From positions 18,157 to 82,156 of the forward strand of contig JASGCW010000008.1 of NCBI GenBank assembly GCA_030053945.1: 64,000 nt of DNA. Reading direction: 5' to 3'. Within the stretch, counting starts at the first letter, position 1, and each line of letters begins with the position of its first letter. Shown in pieces: positions 38,862-46,237 of the stretch. Source of the stretch: Limnohabitans sp. (GTDB lineage Bacteria > Bacteroidota > Bacteroidia > Flavobacteriales > Flavobacteriaceae). The position numbers were made by a program, and so were the translations under genes. Under the pieces are notes generated by a model. The model was not told where the DNA came from and did not search any database. It worked only from the letters and a program-made list of their open reading frames with translations.

Positions 38862-39149
38862 TTATCTTTTTTTAATTCTTACTTCTGAATTTTCAGTAAT
38901 GTTAGAAATATCATATTCTCCATTATCCTGTTTGTCAATATCAATTTTAACTCTTGATTTAGAAACATCTTTTACAGAAAATTTATTTTGTATTGTATCG
39001 CCAAATATTAATACAATTAAAGATAAAGACTGTCCGCATAAAACAGTAATTGGCTCATAATCAAAATCAGATTTCTTAACCCAAAAGATTGCCAAAACCA
39101 ATATTAATAAATTAATAAAAATTGCAATGTTTTTTACTTTAGTATTCAC
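38862..39149 (-). CDS. Small two-TM membrane protein coupled to the STAND ATPase
   Basis: A 95-aa protein with two hydrophobic segments (AIFINLLILVLAIFWV, about 9-24; EPITVLCGQSLSLIVLIFG, about 32-50) and a polar tail rich in Lys, Asp and Val-Lys-Ile-Asp pairs. The TAA stop is followed directly by the ATG of the STAND gene, with no gap, so they form a coupled pair. The YEPITVLCG-type second TM resembles short membrane modules I associate with defence and effector proteins (unverified). A pore- or membrane-disrupting effector is possible; this is inference. Confidence 0.6.
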   Translation of the reverse strand: MNTKVKNIAIFINLLILVLAIFWVKKSDFDYEPITVLCGQSLSLIVLIFGDTIQNKFSVKDVSKSRVKIDIDKQDNGEYDISNITENSEVRIKKR

Positions 39150-39164
39150 AAGATTTTTTTCACA

Positions 39165-39200
39165 AGATAAAAAAAAAGACTCAATTGAGTCTTTTTAGTA
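39165..39200 (-). terminator. Rho-independent terminator after the exported-protein gene pair
   Basis: AAAAAGACTCAA / TTGAGTCTTTTT (39173-39184, 39185-39196), a long palindrome flanked by A and T runs. It separates the exported-protein operon from the STAND operon. Confidence 0.8.
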
Positions 39201-39202
39201 AT

Positions 39203-39808
39203 TTAAAATTTTTCTGCTGCTTTTTTAGCTTCATCTTGTTTGCTCTTTTTTAATTCTTCGGGTGTATATATTCTTGAAAACATAAATGCCCCATAGCCAT
39301 CACCTTTAATTTTTGTATAAATTAATTGAATTTTCTTCCCTTTCCAGATATGTATTTGACTTTCTATTTTAGGAGTTCCAAATGCTTTTAAGAATAGATT
39401 GTAATAATAGCTTAAATCTGTTCCTTGCTCTGCAATATTTTCAGCTAATTTTCCATATTCAATTCTCTTATCCAAATTCTCTCCTTCGTCTCTTGCTTTC
39501 TCCATATACTCTTGAAGTCTATCTTCAAAACTGAAAACAATTTGTTCAATAGTTTTTTTGGAATCCTTTGAGACATATAATTGTATTTCTTTAATCTCTC
39601 GATTGTCAATATTATATTTTGACAAATCCTTTATGTGATAAACAGATGAATCTTTATCATCATTATAAACATTGTCGGAATATTGAGAAATAGGGTTTCC
39701 AATTTTTAAGTCCATAAATCCTTTTTTTTCATCTAAAGTTGCTGTGCTTTGAGCAATGGAAATTGATGAAAATATAAATGCAGAAAAAAATAAAATTAGT
39801 TGTTTCAT
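39203..39808 (-). CDS. Exported protein of unknown function, 201 aa
   Basis: A 201-aa protein with a signal peptide ending at SIAQ (residue 19) and no lipobox. The mature part has KKGFMDLKIGNPISQYSDNV, which looks like the start of a domain common in small Bacteroidota secreted proteins, then a helical part (EDRLQEYMEKARDEGENLDK) and a strand pair IHIWKGKKIQLIYTKI. It ends with a Lys/Glu-rich tail. I do not recognise the function. It follows another exported-protein gene by 6 bases, on the minus strand inside the element. Confidence 0.6.
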   Translation of the reverse strand: MKQLILFFSAFIFSSISIAQSTATLDEKKGFMDLKIGNPISQYSDNVYNDDKDSSVYHIKDLSKYNIDNREIKEIQLYVSKDSKKTIEQIVFSFEDRLQEYMEKARDEGENLDKRIEYGKLAENIAEQGTDLSYYYNLFLKAFGTPKIESQIHIWKGKKIQLIYTKIKGDGYGAFMFSRIYTPEELKKSKQDEAKKAAEKF

Positions 39809-39814
39809 ATTTGG

Positions 39815-40294
39815 CTATTTTAAGTTATTTATAAAAAAGTTTGATTCTTTAATATTTTTAAAATTATATTCTTTTGAGTTATCAATATTGATTCGGATTG
39901 ATTTTATTGGATTTAATAATAATTCATGAATATCTTGTTTGTCAAGTAAATAAAGTCTTTTGATTTCTGAATTTACCTCATTTTCCATTACTGGCTCTAT
40001 TCTTAAACTAAATTGAAAATTATTGTTTTTGTTTGTGTCAAAATCAAAAGTGACACTAATACCTGGGTTACAAACTGAAAAATGTGAATCCATTTCATTA
40101 TCTAATTCACTATCTAATTTTACTTCTAAAAAAGTATAATCATTCAGTTTGATGAGGTTAAATTGTATCCCTAAAACATCTTTGTTTGAAAAGTATGCTA
40201 TTGTTTTAAATCCTGTTTGATTTGTTTGTAATTCTTGGGCTTTACTTTGAAAGAAAAATAAAATAAGCGGAAGTAATAAGTAATACTTTTTCAT
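39815..40294 (-). CDS. Exported protein of unknown function, 159 aa
   Basis: A 159-aa protein with a signal peptide ending at SKAQ (residue 19). The rest is beta-rich (FKTIAYFSNKDVLGIQF, YTFLEVKLDSELD, NNNFQFSLRIEPVM). No catalytic motif and no family recognised. It is the first gene of a two-gene operon with the 201-aa exported protein, 6 bases apart. The 408-base gap before it holds the nested inverted repeat. Confidence 0.55.
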   Translation of the reverse strand: MKKYYLLLPLILFFFQSKAQELQTNQTGFKTIAYFSNKDVLGIQFNLIKLNDYTFLEVKLDSELDNEMDSHFSVCNPGISVTFDFDTNKNNNFQFSLRIEPVMENEVNSEIKRLYLLDKQDIHELLLNPIKSIRINIDNSKEYNFKNIKESNFFINNLK

Positions 40295-40701
40295 TTATTA
40301 TGTATTAAATTTCATCAGTTCCAAAATGAAAGTTAAACCAATAAAAAAGCGTGGAACTTAATCTATCTGCTTTGGCGGTACTGGTATACCTGTATACAAA
40401 ATAGAAAAGCCCACGCCGTGACGTGAGCATTAATTCTATTATCCTTGTATACTTTTCAAATTACCAGTTTTCCAAAGCTCGAATAAAGATTAACGCTTTA
40501 TATATATGTTTTTATTTTATTATATCATTCTCAAAAATTTGATTAAACAAAAATAGACAAAAAACCTTTATTTTAAAGCTCTCTTTTATAGTTGTTAAAT
40601 AACTCTTTACATACAGGGTTAGTAATTATTTTTCTCAAGTGTATATAGTTGTTTAAAAACTAAATTTCACGTTCTTTTTGTGTAATAATTAACCCTATAC
40701 A
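40295..40701. other. 407-base gene-free region with a deep nested inverted repeat
   Basis: Five nested complementary pairs lie around one centre: GCTTTGG (40369-40375) with CCAAAGC (40472-40478); ACTGGTA with TACCAGT; GTATACAA with TTGTATAC; AATAGAA with TTCTATT; GCCCACG (40409-40415) with CGTGAGC (40422-40428, one G-U-type pair). The minus strand then shows a GC hairpin followed by TTTTCTATTTT, which could also end the upstream rep-like gene. GTATAC occurs three times. The rest is AT-rich with no open frame of note. Confidence 0.8.
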
Positions 40702-41604
40702 TTAACGGTTAATTATTACACATTTTTGAATTAAATAAATTAGTTTTCCTTTTAAATTGTCAGAATGATTTTCAATAATTTCATTCAATTTTTTCTTGGG
40801 TCTATCTCTTCGATTTGATTTTAAATCATTCAACCAATAATTTACATCTTTTAATTTTGCAATGTCCTTGCTGTATTTTTTTGGCAAATCTTTACTTATT
40901 GTATAATCGTAGTATACTATTTCATTTAATCGATTTATAATGAGTTTCAAGGCTAAATTAAAAGTGTTTTGATTTATATCTGCCAAACTTTTTATTTTCA
41001 AATTTTTAATTTCTATCATTTTTTTAATTTTTAATTCAACTCTAATTACTGGCCTTGAAATTCCATATTGTAAAGATTTGTTGTAAATTTTATAGATAAA
41101 TCTTAGATGTTTGGATTCTTTATAAGTTCCATTATATCTTGTGTCAAATCTTTTGTTATGATGAAATAATAATCCGTCAATAAACCAGTTAGGTTCAAAA
41201 TCAATTTCTAAATTCAATCCAAACTCGATATTTTCAATTATCATTTTATTAGATTTACAATTAAATAATTCTTCTAAATGTTGTATTGTTTTTTCAAAAT
41301 CAGAAAAATAATATTGATTTCCATTATATCCTTTATAATTCCGTTCTCCTCGATAATTTGGTGCTTTTATTCCATTGATTTCATTCCAAAGTTTATGAAT
41401 ACTACCCTTAAAATAAATATGAGGTTTTGAACTATCAATTTTATTAGGCTTTATAATTATATCACAAAACATATATTTGCTAATCCAACTTTTTATTTCT
41501 CCCGTTTCTTCATCTACAATCATTTGAAAAGAAAGCTTCTGTTTAAGCCACTCGAAGCAAGACCCTTTCAATTTTATTTTTATATAATCAACTAAAGCTA
41601 ACAT
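40702..41604 (-). CDS. Protein resembling rolling-circle replication initiators (phage/plasmid Rep type)
   Basis: A 300-aa protein. Residues about 123-134 (IENIEFGLNLEI) and 168-195 (LRFIYKIYNKSLQYGISRPV...VELKIKK) match the layout of Phage_CRI/Rep-type initiators, where a KIYDK-like motif with a Tyr is typical of the nicking domain. A preceding HHNKR may be the metal-binding His pair. I did not see a clear HUH triad, so this is a moderate call. It may direct element replication or only nick DNA. The nested inverted repeat directly downstream is a natural candidate origin. Confidence 0.5.
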   Translation of the reverse strand: MLALVDYIKIKLKGSCFEWLKQKLSFQMIVDEETGEIKSWISKYMFCDIIIKPNKIDSSKPHIYFKGSIHKLWNEINGIKAPNYRGERNYKGYNGNQYYFSDFEKTIQHLEELFNCKSNKMIIENIEFGLNLEIDFEPNWFIDGLLFHHNKRFDTRYNGTYKESKHLRFIYKIYNKSLQYGISRPVIRVELKIKKMIEIKNLKIKSLADINQNTFNLALKLIINRLNEIVYYDYTISKDLPKKYSKDIAKLKDVNYWLNDLKSNRRDRPKKKLNEIIENHSDNLKGKLIYLIQKCVIINR

Positions 41605-41645
41605 AAGGAATTATCCTTGAGTACGCGTGCGTAGTTGTTAAGAAA

Positions 41646-41918
41646 CTAAAGTTGAATCATTGCTTGTTCTATTTCACTACGTTTGTAGTAAACTCTCCCT
41701 TGCATAGCATACGCTATCAACTTGCCTTTCTTTGTCCAGTTATGAACACTTGACAAATCAATTTTTAAAAGTTCGGCTACTTGACTTCTTGTTAGAAATT
41801 CTGTTGGCTCTTTTGGTTGAAATTCTTTTTTTAAGATTTCAATTTCTTGTTTAATTACAATAAGGATTAACTCCTGAAATTGTTGAGGTGTGATTTGAAT
41901 AAATTGAATTGCTTCCAT
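41646..41918 (-). CDS. Small HTH DNA-binding protein, excisionase-like
   Basis: A 90-aa protein from the ATG at 41918. The C-terminal half is a MerR-like/HTH_17 winged helix (FLTRSQVAELLKIDLSSVHNWTKKGKLIAYAMQGRVYYKRSEI), the type used by excisionases and small DNA-binding adaptors in mobile elements. The N-terminus is a short helix. It sits upstream of the rep-like gene in the same direction, fitting a role in element excision or in replication control. Confidence 0.75.
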   Translation of the reverse strand: MEAIQFIQITPQQFQELILIVIKQEIEILKKEFQPKEPTEFLTRSQVAELLKIDLSSVHNWTKKGKLIAYAMQGRVYYKRSEIEQAMIQL

Positions 41919-41998
41919 AATTTTTATATTTATAATTATGAAGCAAATCAATTGAAGGAGTTAGGGTACTGAAAGTCTAACTTTGGGCTTTTTATGGA

Positions 41999-42736
41999 CT
42001 AAATGTGGTTCTTTAATTTAAACCACTCTAATGAGTTTGAATAGTGTGTAGCTCTATTGCCTTTTTTATCTGTTACATCGTTTAATGTTTTAATTTTTTC
42101 AAAATTATCATCATACTCTTGACAAAACCAATTTCTAAATACCTCTGGGCGTTGATGTATATAAATTGGATTGTTAGTGTGCATTCTCCAATAATAATAA
42201 CTAATATCTGCATAACGACCACTTTTCCCTTTTTCAGAGATATGGTTTTTTAAAATATAGTCAAATAATTCAAAACCATTATTAGAAAATATCTCAGTAT
42301 GTTTATCCAAATAAAGAATTTCTATTTCTTGATTAATTATTGATTTGTTTTTCAAGTGTTTAACCAATAATTCGATTTCATTTATTACAAAGTCTAATAT
42401 CTTTTTAACTCTGTTGTCTAATATTGATTTTTTTGTGAATAATGAATAGTCAAGGTCAGATTCGATGACTTCAGGTATGAAAACATTGTTTGACATTCTG
42501 CCACACTCGTTTTTAAGTGTTTTTAAACTTCTTAATTTATGATTTAATAATTCACTATATGAAAATGCAGATGTTATCCCAAATACAATTTTACTTTTGT
42601 TTTCGTATTCATCTAAATATGATTTTGTTAATTCTGTTATTTCGTTCGAATCTCTAAAAGATAAATCATTCAGAAGTTTCTCGGTTTTTTCAATAAAAGT
42701 ATTTAATCTATCAAATGAAATATCACTATTACTCAT
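41999..42736 (-). CDS. Unknown 245-aa protein of the integrated element
   Basis: A 245-aa protein, mostly helical in the first 130 residues, with a C-terminal part rich in aromatic residues (RYADISYYYWRMHTNNPIYI, HQRPEVFRNWFCQEY). No nuclease, HEPN (no RxxxxH) or membrane motif is seen. It could be a cargo or partner of the neighbouring Fic protein, but there is no proof. A 13-bp palindrome TTGTACAGTACAA lies 67 bases upstream of the start and may be its operator. Confidence 0.5.
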   Translation of the reverse strand: MSNSDISFDRLNTFIEKTEKLLNDLSFRDSNEITELTKSYLDEYENKSKIVFGITSAFSYSELLNHKLRSLKTLKNECGRMSNNVFIPEVIESDLDYSLFTKKSILDNRVKKILDFVINEIELLVKHLKNKSIINQEIEILYLDKHTEIFSNNGFELFDYILKNHISEKGKSGRYADISYYYWRMHTNNPIYIHQRPEVFRNWFCQEYDDNFEKIKTLNDVTDKKGNRATHYSNSLEWFKLKNHI

Positions 42737-42802
42737 AAAAATTGATTATTTTCTTAACTTGTAGATAAAAACGTGTTAGCTTTTTTGAATATTTCTTACA
42801 TG

Positions 42803-42815
42803 TTGTACAGTACAA
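42803..42815. promoter_or_regulatory. Palindrome TTGTACAGTACAA, possible operator
   Basis: A perfect inverted repeat (TTGTAC, one base, GTACAA) between the unknown 245-aa gene and the fic gene. Related TTGTACAACAA occurs near both ends of the element (35257-35267, 45280-45290), so the same protein may bind all three. Confidence 0.45.
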
Positions 42816-42843
42816 GTTGTCATAATTGAATTTAGTTAACTCG

Positions 42844-43914
42844 TTATTCTCTCATTAAAACTTTTACAAGTTCAATATTTGTGTAATAATTGCTTTTGCC
42901 TATTTTGGTTTTACTCAAAAGTCCAATTTCAGTAATCTTGTCTAAATATATTGAAGCTGTTTGTCGTGAAATATTTAATTCATTTTCTAAAAATTCAATT
43001 TTTGTATATGGATTTCTGAATAAATTATTAATAAGGTCTTGACTGTAAATTTTTGGTAATTCCTTTCTTATTTTATTTTTATGGTTTTGCATTACAGCTT
43101 TTATTTGAGTAATTAAATCAATAGTTTCAATAGCTGTAACTTCAACACCTTTCAATAAATACAATATCATGCTTTCCCAATCATCATTATCCCTAACAGA
43201 TTGCAAAGTTTTGTAATAATCACTCTTATTTTTTGTTATGTAACGACTTAAATATAATACTGGAATATCTAATAAGTTTTCTAAAACCAAATACAAAATA
43301 TTTATAATACGACCAGTTCTTCCGTTACCATCATAAAATGGATGAATACTCTCAAATTGATAATGGATAACTGCCATTTTAACTAATGGGTCTAAATCTG
43401 AAAAATTTGAGTTATTAATGAATTTTTCAAGATTACTCATTAAATCTAAAATTTCATTTGGGTGTTGAGGTGGAGTATAAACTACTTCTCCAAATGAATT
43501 TTTGAGTTTAGTTCCAGATTGCTTTCTAAAACCAGCGTTGTTTTCAAGTAACGCTTCTTGAATTGTTAAAATGTGTTTGTTTAACAGCATTTTTTCTTTG
43601 CGTACAATTTGAAAACCTAACTTTAGCCCTTGGGCATAGTTGTAAACTTCTTTAGAAGCTGTGTTTTTACTCTCAATGAAGATATTTTCTTTATATAAAT
43701 CATCATGTGTTGTAACAATATTTTCAATCTCACTACTGTCTTTAGCTTCTTGTAAAGTTAAAGTGTTTATTAAAATATTTTCATTGGGAATAGTTTTAGC
43801 TGTTCCTTTAAGTTCAGCCAAAAAACGATGTGATTTTGAAAGTTGCTTTAAAACTTTTGGAGTTTCTATTTCAATTGTTGGCGGAAGTGGTTTTAATTCA
43901 AATTGTTCCTTCAT
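42844..43914 (-). CDS. Fic family protein (AMP-transferase type) with N-terminal inhibitory motif
   Basis: A 356-aa Fic protein. The active-site motif HPFYDGNGR is at residues 191-199 and has the catalytic His and the anion-binding Gly/Asn/Arg. An N-terminal SSEIEN (60-65) matches the inhibitory [S/T]xxxE[G/N] helix of class II Fic proteins, which keeps AMP transfer low. The C-terminal 90 residues form a winged-helix DNA-binding domain (FLENELNISRQTASIYLDKI). It follows the integrase gene by 3 bases, so is probably co-transcribed. The AMP-acceptor is unknown. Confidence 0.88.
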   Translation of the reverse strand: MKEQFELKPLPPTIEIETPKVLKQLSKSHRFLAELKGTAKTIPNENILINTLTLQEAKDSSEIENIVTTHDDLYKENIFIESKNTASKEVYNYAQGLKLGFQIVRKEKMLLNKHILTIQEALLENNAGFRKQSGTKLKNSFGEVVYTPPQHPNEILDLMSNLEKFINNSNFSDLDPLVKMAVIHYQFESIHPFYDGNGRTGRIINILYLVLENLLDIPVLYLSRYITKNKSDYYKTLQSVRDNDDWESMILYLLKGVEVTAIETIDLITQIKAVMQNHKNKIRKELPKIYSQDLINNLFRNPYTKIEFLENELNISRQTASIYLDKITEIGLLSKTKIGKSNYYTNIELVKVLMRE

Positions 43915-43917
43915 AAA

Positions 43918-45225
43918 TTATTCGTTTTTAACCAACCTTAATTTTGGTTCATTTGTGTTTTTAATTGATTTAAGTTTTTCTAAAAATAAATCTGCATTCG
44001 CGTCTTTATCTTCTCTCTGATTTATGTATTCTAAAAATGTACTTTCCTTTGAATGCCCTGTAATGTTCATCAAAATCGGGGTTGGTATTTTTTTGTAATA
44101 ATTTGTTGCAAAAGAACGTCTTAAACTATGAGTAGTTATTAGTTCATATTTCGGATAAAGTCCAAGTTCTTTTCTTTTAGTTTCTGAATTAGGTTTTTTG
44201 CCTTCAACAACCTCATCTATTCCTGCAATTTTACAAACCTCTTTCATGTGTTCGTTTAATTTTTGAGTACTAACTATATAAGGCATATCATTTTCAATTA
44301 TATCTAAAGCAATTTCTGAAACAGGAATGGTTACTGATTTCTTCGTTTTTTGTTGGATAATATCAATATATGCATTTCCATTGGAGTTATTGTATCTCAA
44401 ATCTGTTTTTTCAACACTAAATAAATCACTTATTCGTTGTCCAAGTTCACAACCCAATAAAATCCATTTTTTTGCATTTATTAAGGATTTTAATTTTATT
44501 TCAGTATCCCTTATTTTGTTGATTTCATCAAAAGATAATGTTTGAATATATCTATCTTCGTTATTTTCTTTAAATCGTTTTATTTGTCTAAAATATGGAT
44601 TTGAGAATAAACCTGACGTTTCTGCATCTAAACAAGTTGTTTTAATATTATCAATTTGTTTTCCTGAATAATTGACAGAATATTTTTTTGTGTTTAATAA
44701 CCATTTGGTAAGTTTTTCAACAAATACATTATTTATATCGGCAAAATGAATTTTCTTTTTAATTACTTTTTCATATTCCTCTACTAAATTTCTAAAAGTA
44801 ATATAGCCTTTTACTCTATTGGATGACAAACCAATTCTACTACTTCCCTTTATTATTCTTGTATCGGCTGTATCAATAATATGCTGAATATGATTTATTA
44901 GCATATCAGAATCTGATTTTTCAATTCGATTAAAGCATTCTTTAATGCTATTTTCTAACCAAAATTTATCAATCAATACTTTTCTTGCCATATCTGTATT
45001 GAGTTTATCGTAAACAAAAGATTCTAATTTTTTAAGTTCTTTTATTAACTTCTTATTAGAATCAATTGTGTTTTTAGGTAAATTAGTTGAATCACTCCAA
45101 TCTTTTGGGTTTATTGCAAAACCAGAGTTTGTTTGAATATCTAATTTTCTGCCATCTATCAAACGAATTTTTATAGGTACGTTTTTATTTAGACGACTTC
45201 TCAAAGTAAATCGAATGGATGCCAT
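43918..45225 (-). CDS. Tyrosine recombinase (element integrase)
   Basis: A 435-aa site-specific recombinase from the ATG at 45225 (MASIRFTLRSRLNKN); the open frame extends to 45279 but adds an unlikely leader. N-terminal arm-binding and SAM-like core-binding parts come first. The catalytic domain has LGCELGQRISDLFSVEK (first Arg), HSLRRSFATNY (His/Arg), GHSKESTFLEYI (last His-like position and the Tyr nucleophile). It is of the Bacteroidota type found in CTn-like elements. Location next to attR is as expected. Confidence 0.93.
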   Translation of the reverse strand: MASIRFTLRSRLNKNVPIKIRLIDGRKLDIQTNSGFAINPKDWSDSTNLPKNTIDSNKKLIKELKKLESFVYDKLNTDMARKVLIDKFWLENSIKECFNRIEKSDSDMLINHIQHIIDTADTRIIKGSSRIGLSSNRVKGYITFRNLVEEYEKVIKKKIHFADINNVFVEKLTKWLLNTKKYSVNYSGKQIDNIKTTCLDAETSGLFSNPYFRQIKRFKENNEDRYIQTLSFDEINKIRDTEIKLKSLINAKKWILLGCELGQRISDLFSVEKTDLRYNNSNGNAYIDIIQQKTKKSVTIPVSEIALDIIENDMPYIVSTQKLNEHMKEVCKIAGIDEVVEGKKPNSETKRKELGLYPKYELITTHSLRRSFATNYYKKIPTPILMNITGHSKESTFLEYINQREDKDANADLFLEKLKSIKNTNEPKLRLVKNE

Positions 45226-45421
45226 GTTTGTATGATATGATAATTCAAAAATAATATTTATTTTTAAATTGCACGACATTTGTACAACAAAAATTCTATA
45301 ATATTAGATTTATTTAAATATTATTAAACAATCTAAATTACATAAAATCGACTTAAAGTATTGAAAATATTGAATTTAACAATTAAAATAAGGAAGTGTG
45401 AGAGATGATAAGTTTAATGGT

Positions 45422-45442
45422 TTCAAGTCCCGCCTTGAGTAC
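45422..45442 (+). other. attR of the integrated element
   Basis: Exact copy of the last 21 bases of the tRNA-Leu region at 35169-35189. The base before it differs (GGT here, GGG in the tRNA), which fixes the left limit of the identity. The native tRNA terminator follows directly. Confidence 0.85.
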
Positions 45443-45475
45443 AAAAGCCTTAAACTATGTTTAAGGCTTTTTTGT
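45443..45475 (+). terminator. Displaced native tRNA-Leu terminator
   Basis: A 13-bp perfect stem AAAAGCCTTAAAC / GTTTAAGGCTTTT (45443-45455, 45459-45471) with a 3-base loop and a T tail, starting one base after attR. It has no gene in front now, but would lie directly behind tRNA-Leu in the empty site. Confidence 0.8.
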
Positions 45476-45502
45476 TTTTATAACTTCTTCGGTTTATCCA
45501 GC

Positions 45503-46009
45503 TTATCGCCTTATATTGTAACCAGCGCATTTTTTTTGTGTTTTTAAAATTCTAAATTTTTTAAAATTAACTATATCACATACTTCAAAATCTTCAAGAC
45601 TATCAATATTCTCTTTTATAATGATTTTGTTATTTTGAATTTCAACAAGAATTCCCAATCCTATGTGGGTATATGGAGTGTAATAATTTTTATATTGAGG
45701 ATAGATATAAATATAGTCTTTCTTGTTTTTTCTTAAGTGGAGAAAATGTTGATAAAATTCAATGTTGTCAAAGCAATAAATTTTCTTATTATTAATTAAA
45801 AGTTGATTCTTTTTAAATGACAATTTTAAACTTGAATTTTGTAGTTTAAATTGTTTTTCTACGGGATTATCAGATATATAAATAGATGAGTCTTTGTTTA
45901 TCTGTATCAATTTTTTATGATTGTAAATAATCTTACAACCACTATTTTGAGCTATTGTACAACTATAAACAAATAGTGATACTAAAGTAAAAACTAAACT
46001 TCTAAACAT
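45503..46009 (-). CDS. Putative lipoprotein immunity protein, 168 aa
   Basis: A 168-aa protein from the ATG at 46009; the open frame reaches 46099 but the extra 30 codons overlap a different remnant frame. A signal ends at VYSC, a possible lipobox (Cys16). The mature part is beta-rich (KLSFKKNQLLINNKKIYCF, DYIYIYPQYKNYYTPYTHIG). No known family. Its ATG overlaps the stop of the toxin remnant at 46002-46220 by 8 bases, the arrangement of an immunity gene behind its toxin. Inference only. Confidence 0.5.
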   Translation of the reverse strand: MFRSLVFTLVSLFVYSCTIAQNSGCKIIYNHKKLIQINKDSSIYISDNPVEKQFKLQNSSLKLSFKKNQLLINNKKIYCFDNIEFYQHFLHLRKNKKDYIYIYPQYKNYYTPYTHIGLGILVEIQNNKIIIKENIDSLEDFEVCDIVNFKKFRILKTQKKCAGYNIRR

Positions 46010-46220
46010 TTTCTTTTGTGATTTTTCTAAATGAATGTCTTCTGTATTTTTTGCCAACTGGTTCCCAAAAATGATCAATAACTGTTTTAATTCTTGCATA
46101 AATTTTCCCGTTTTTTTGTTTTAAATCTTGATAATCTGATGCATTTTTTTTTATTAGAGTATTAACGGATTTTACAGCTAAGTTATAATGTTCTAAATTT
46201 AAAGGTCTTAATAATTTGTT
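46002..46220 (-). pseudogene. Start-less toxin C-terminal remnant
   Basis: An open minus-strand frame of 72 codons without ATG, between a TAA at 46221-46223 and a TAG at 46002-46004. It reads a coherent helical, basic protein end (NLEHYNLAVKSVNTLIKKN, KIYARIKTVIDHFWEPVGKK, YRRHSFRKITKENV). It ends overlapping the lipoprotein start by 8 bases. It looks like the 3' end of an effector gene left after recombination. No family recognised. Confidence 0.5.
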
Positions 46221-46237
46221 TTAAAGTCTTTTAGTAT

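Larger units (their letters stand above)
35190..45442. mobile_element. Integrative element of about 10.25 kb in the 3' end of tRNA-Leu
   Basis: Bounded by the 21-bp direct repeat (attL at 35169-35189, attR at 45422-45442), with the tyrosine recombinase gene next to attR. All genes lie on the minus strand. Contents from right to left: integrase, Fic protein, unknown 245-aa protein, HTH excisionase-like protein, rolling-circle-initiator-like protein, nested inverted repeat, two exported proteins, two-TM protein, STAND ATPase. No conjugation genes are seen, so it would have to be mobilised by another element or be only chromosomally inherited. Base composition is visibly more AT-rich than the flanks. 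Confidence 0.85.

Noticed and set aside
41999..42736. HEPN RNase identity for the 245-aa protein
   Set aside because: No RxxxxH motif is present, so the call was not made.
45503..46099. 198-aa start at 46099 for the lipoprotein
   Set aside because: The first 30 codons lie over another frame that reads the toxin remnant; the ATG at 46009 begins a signal peptide.
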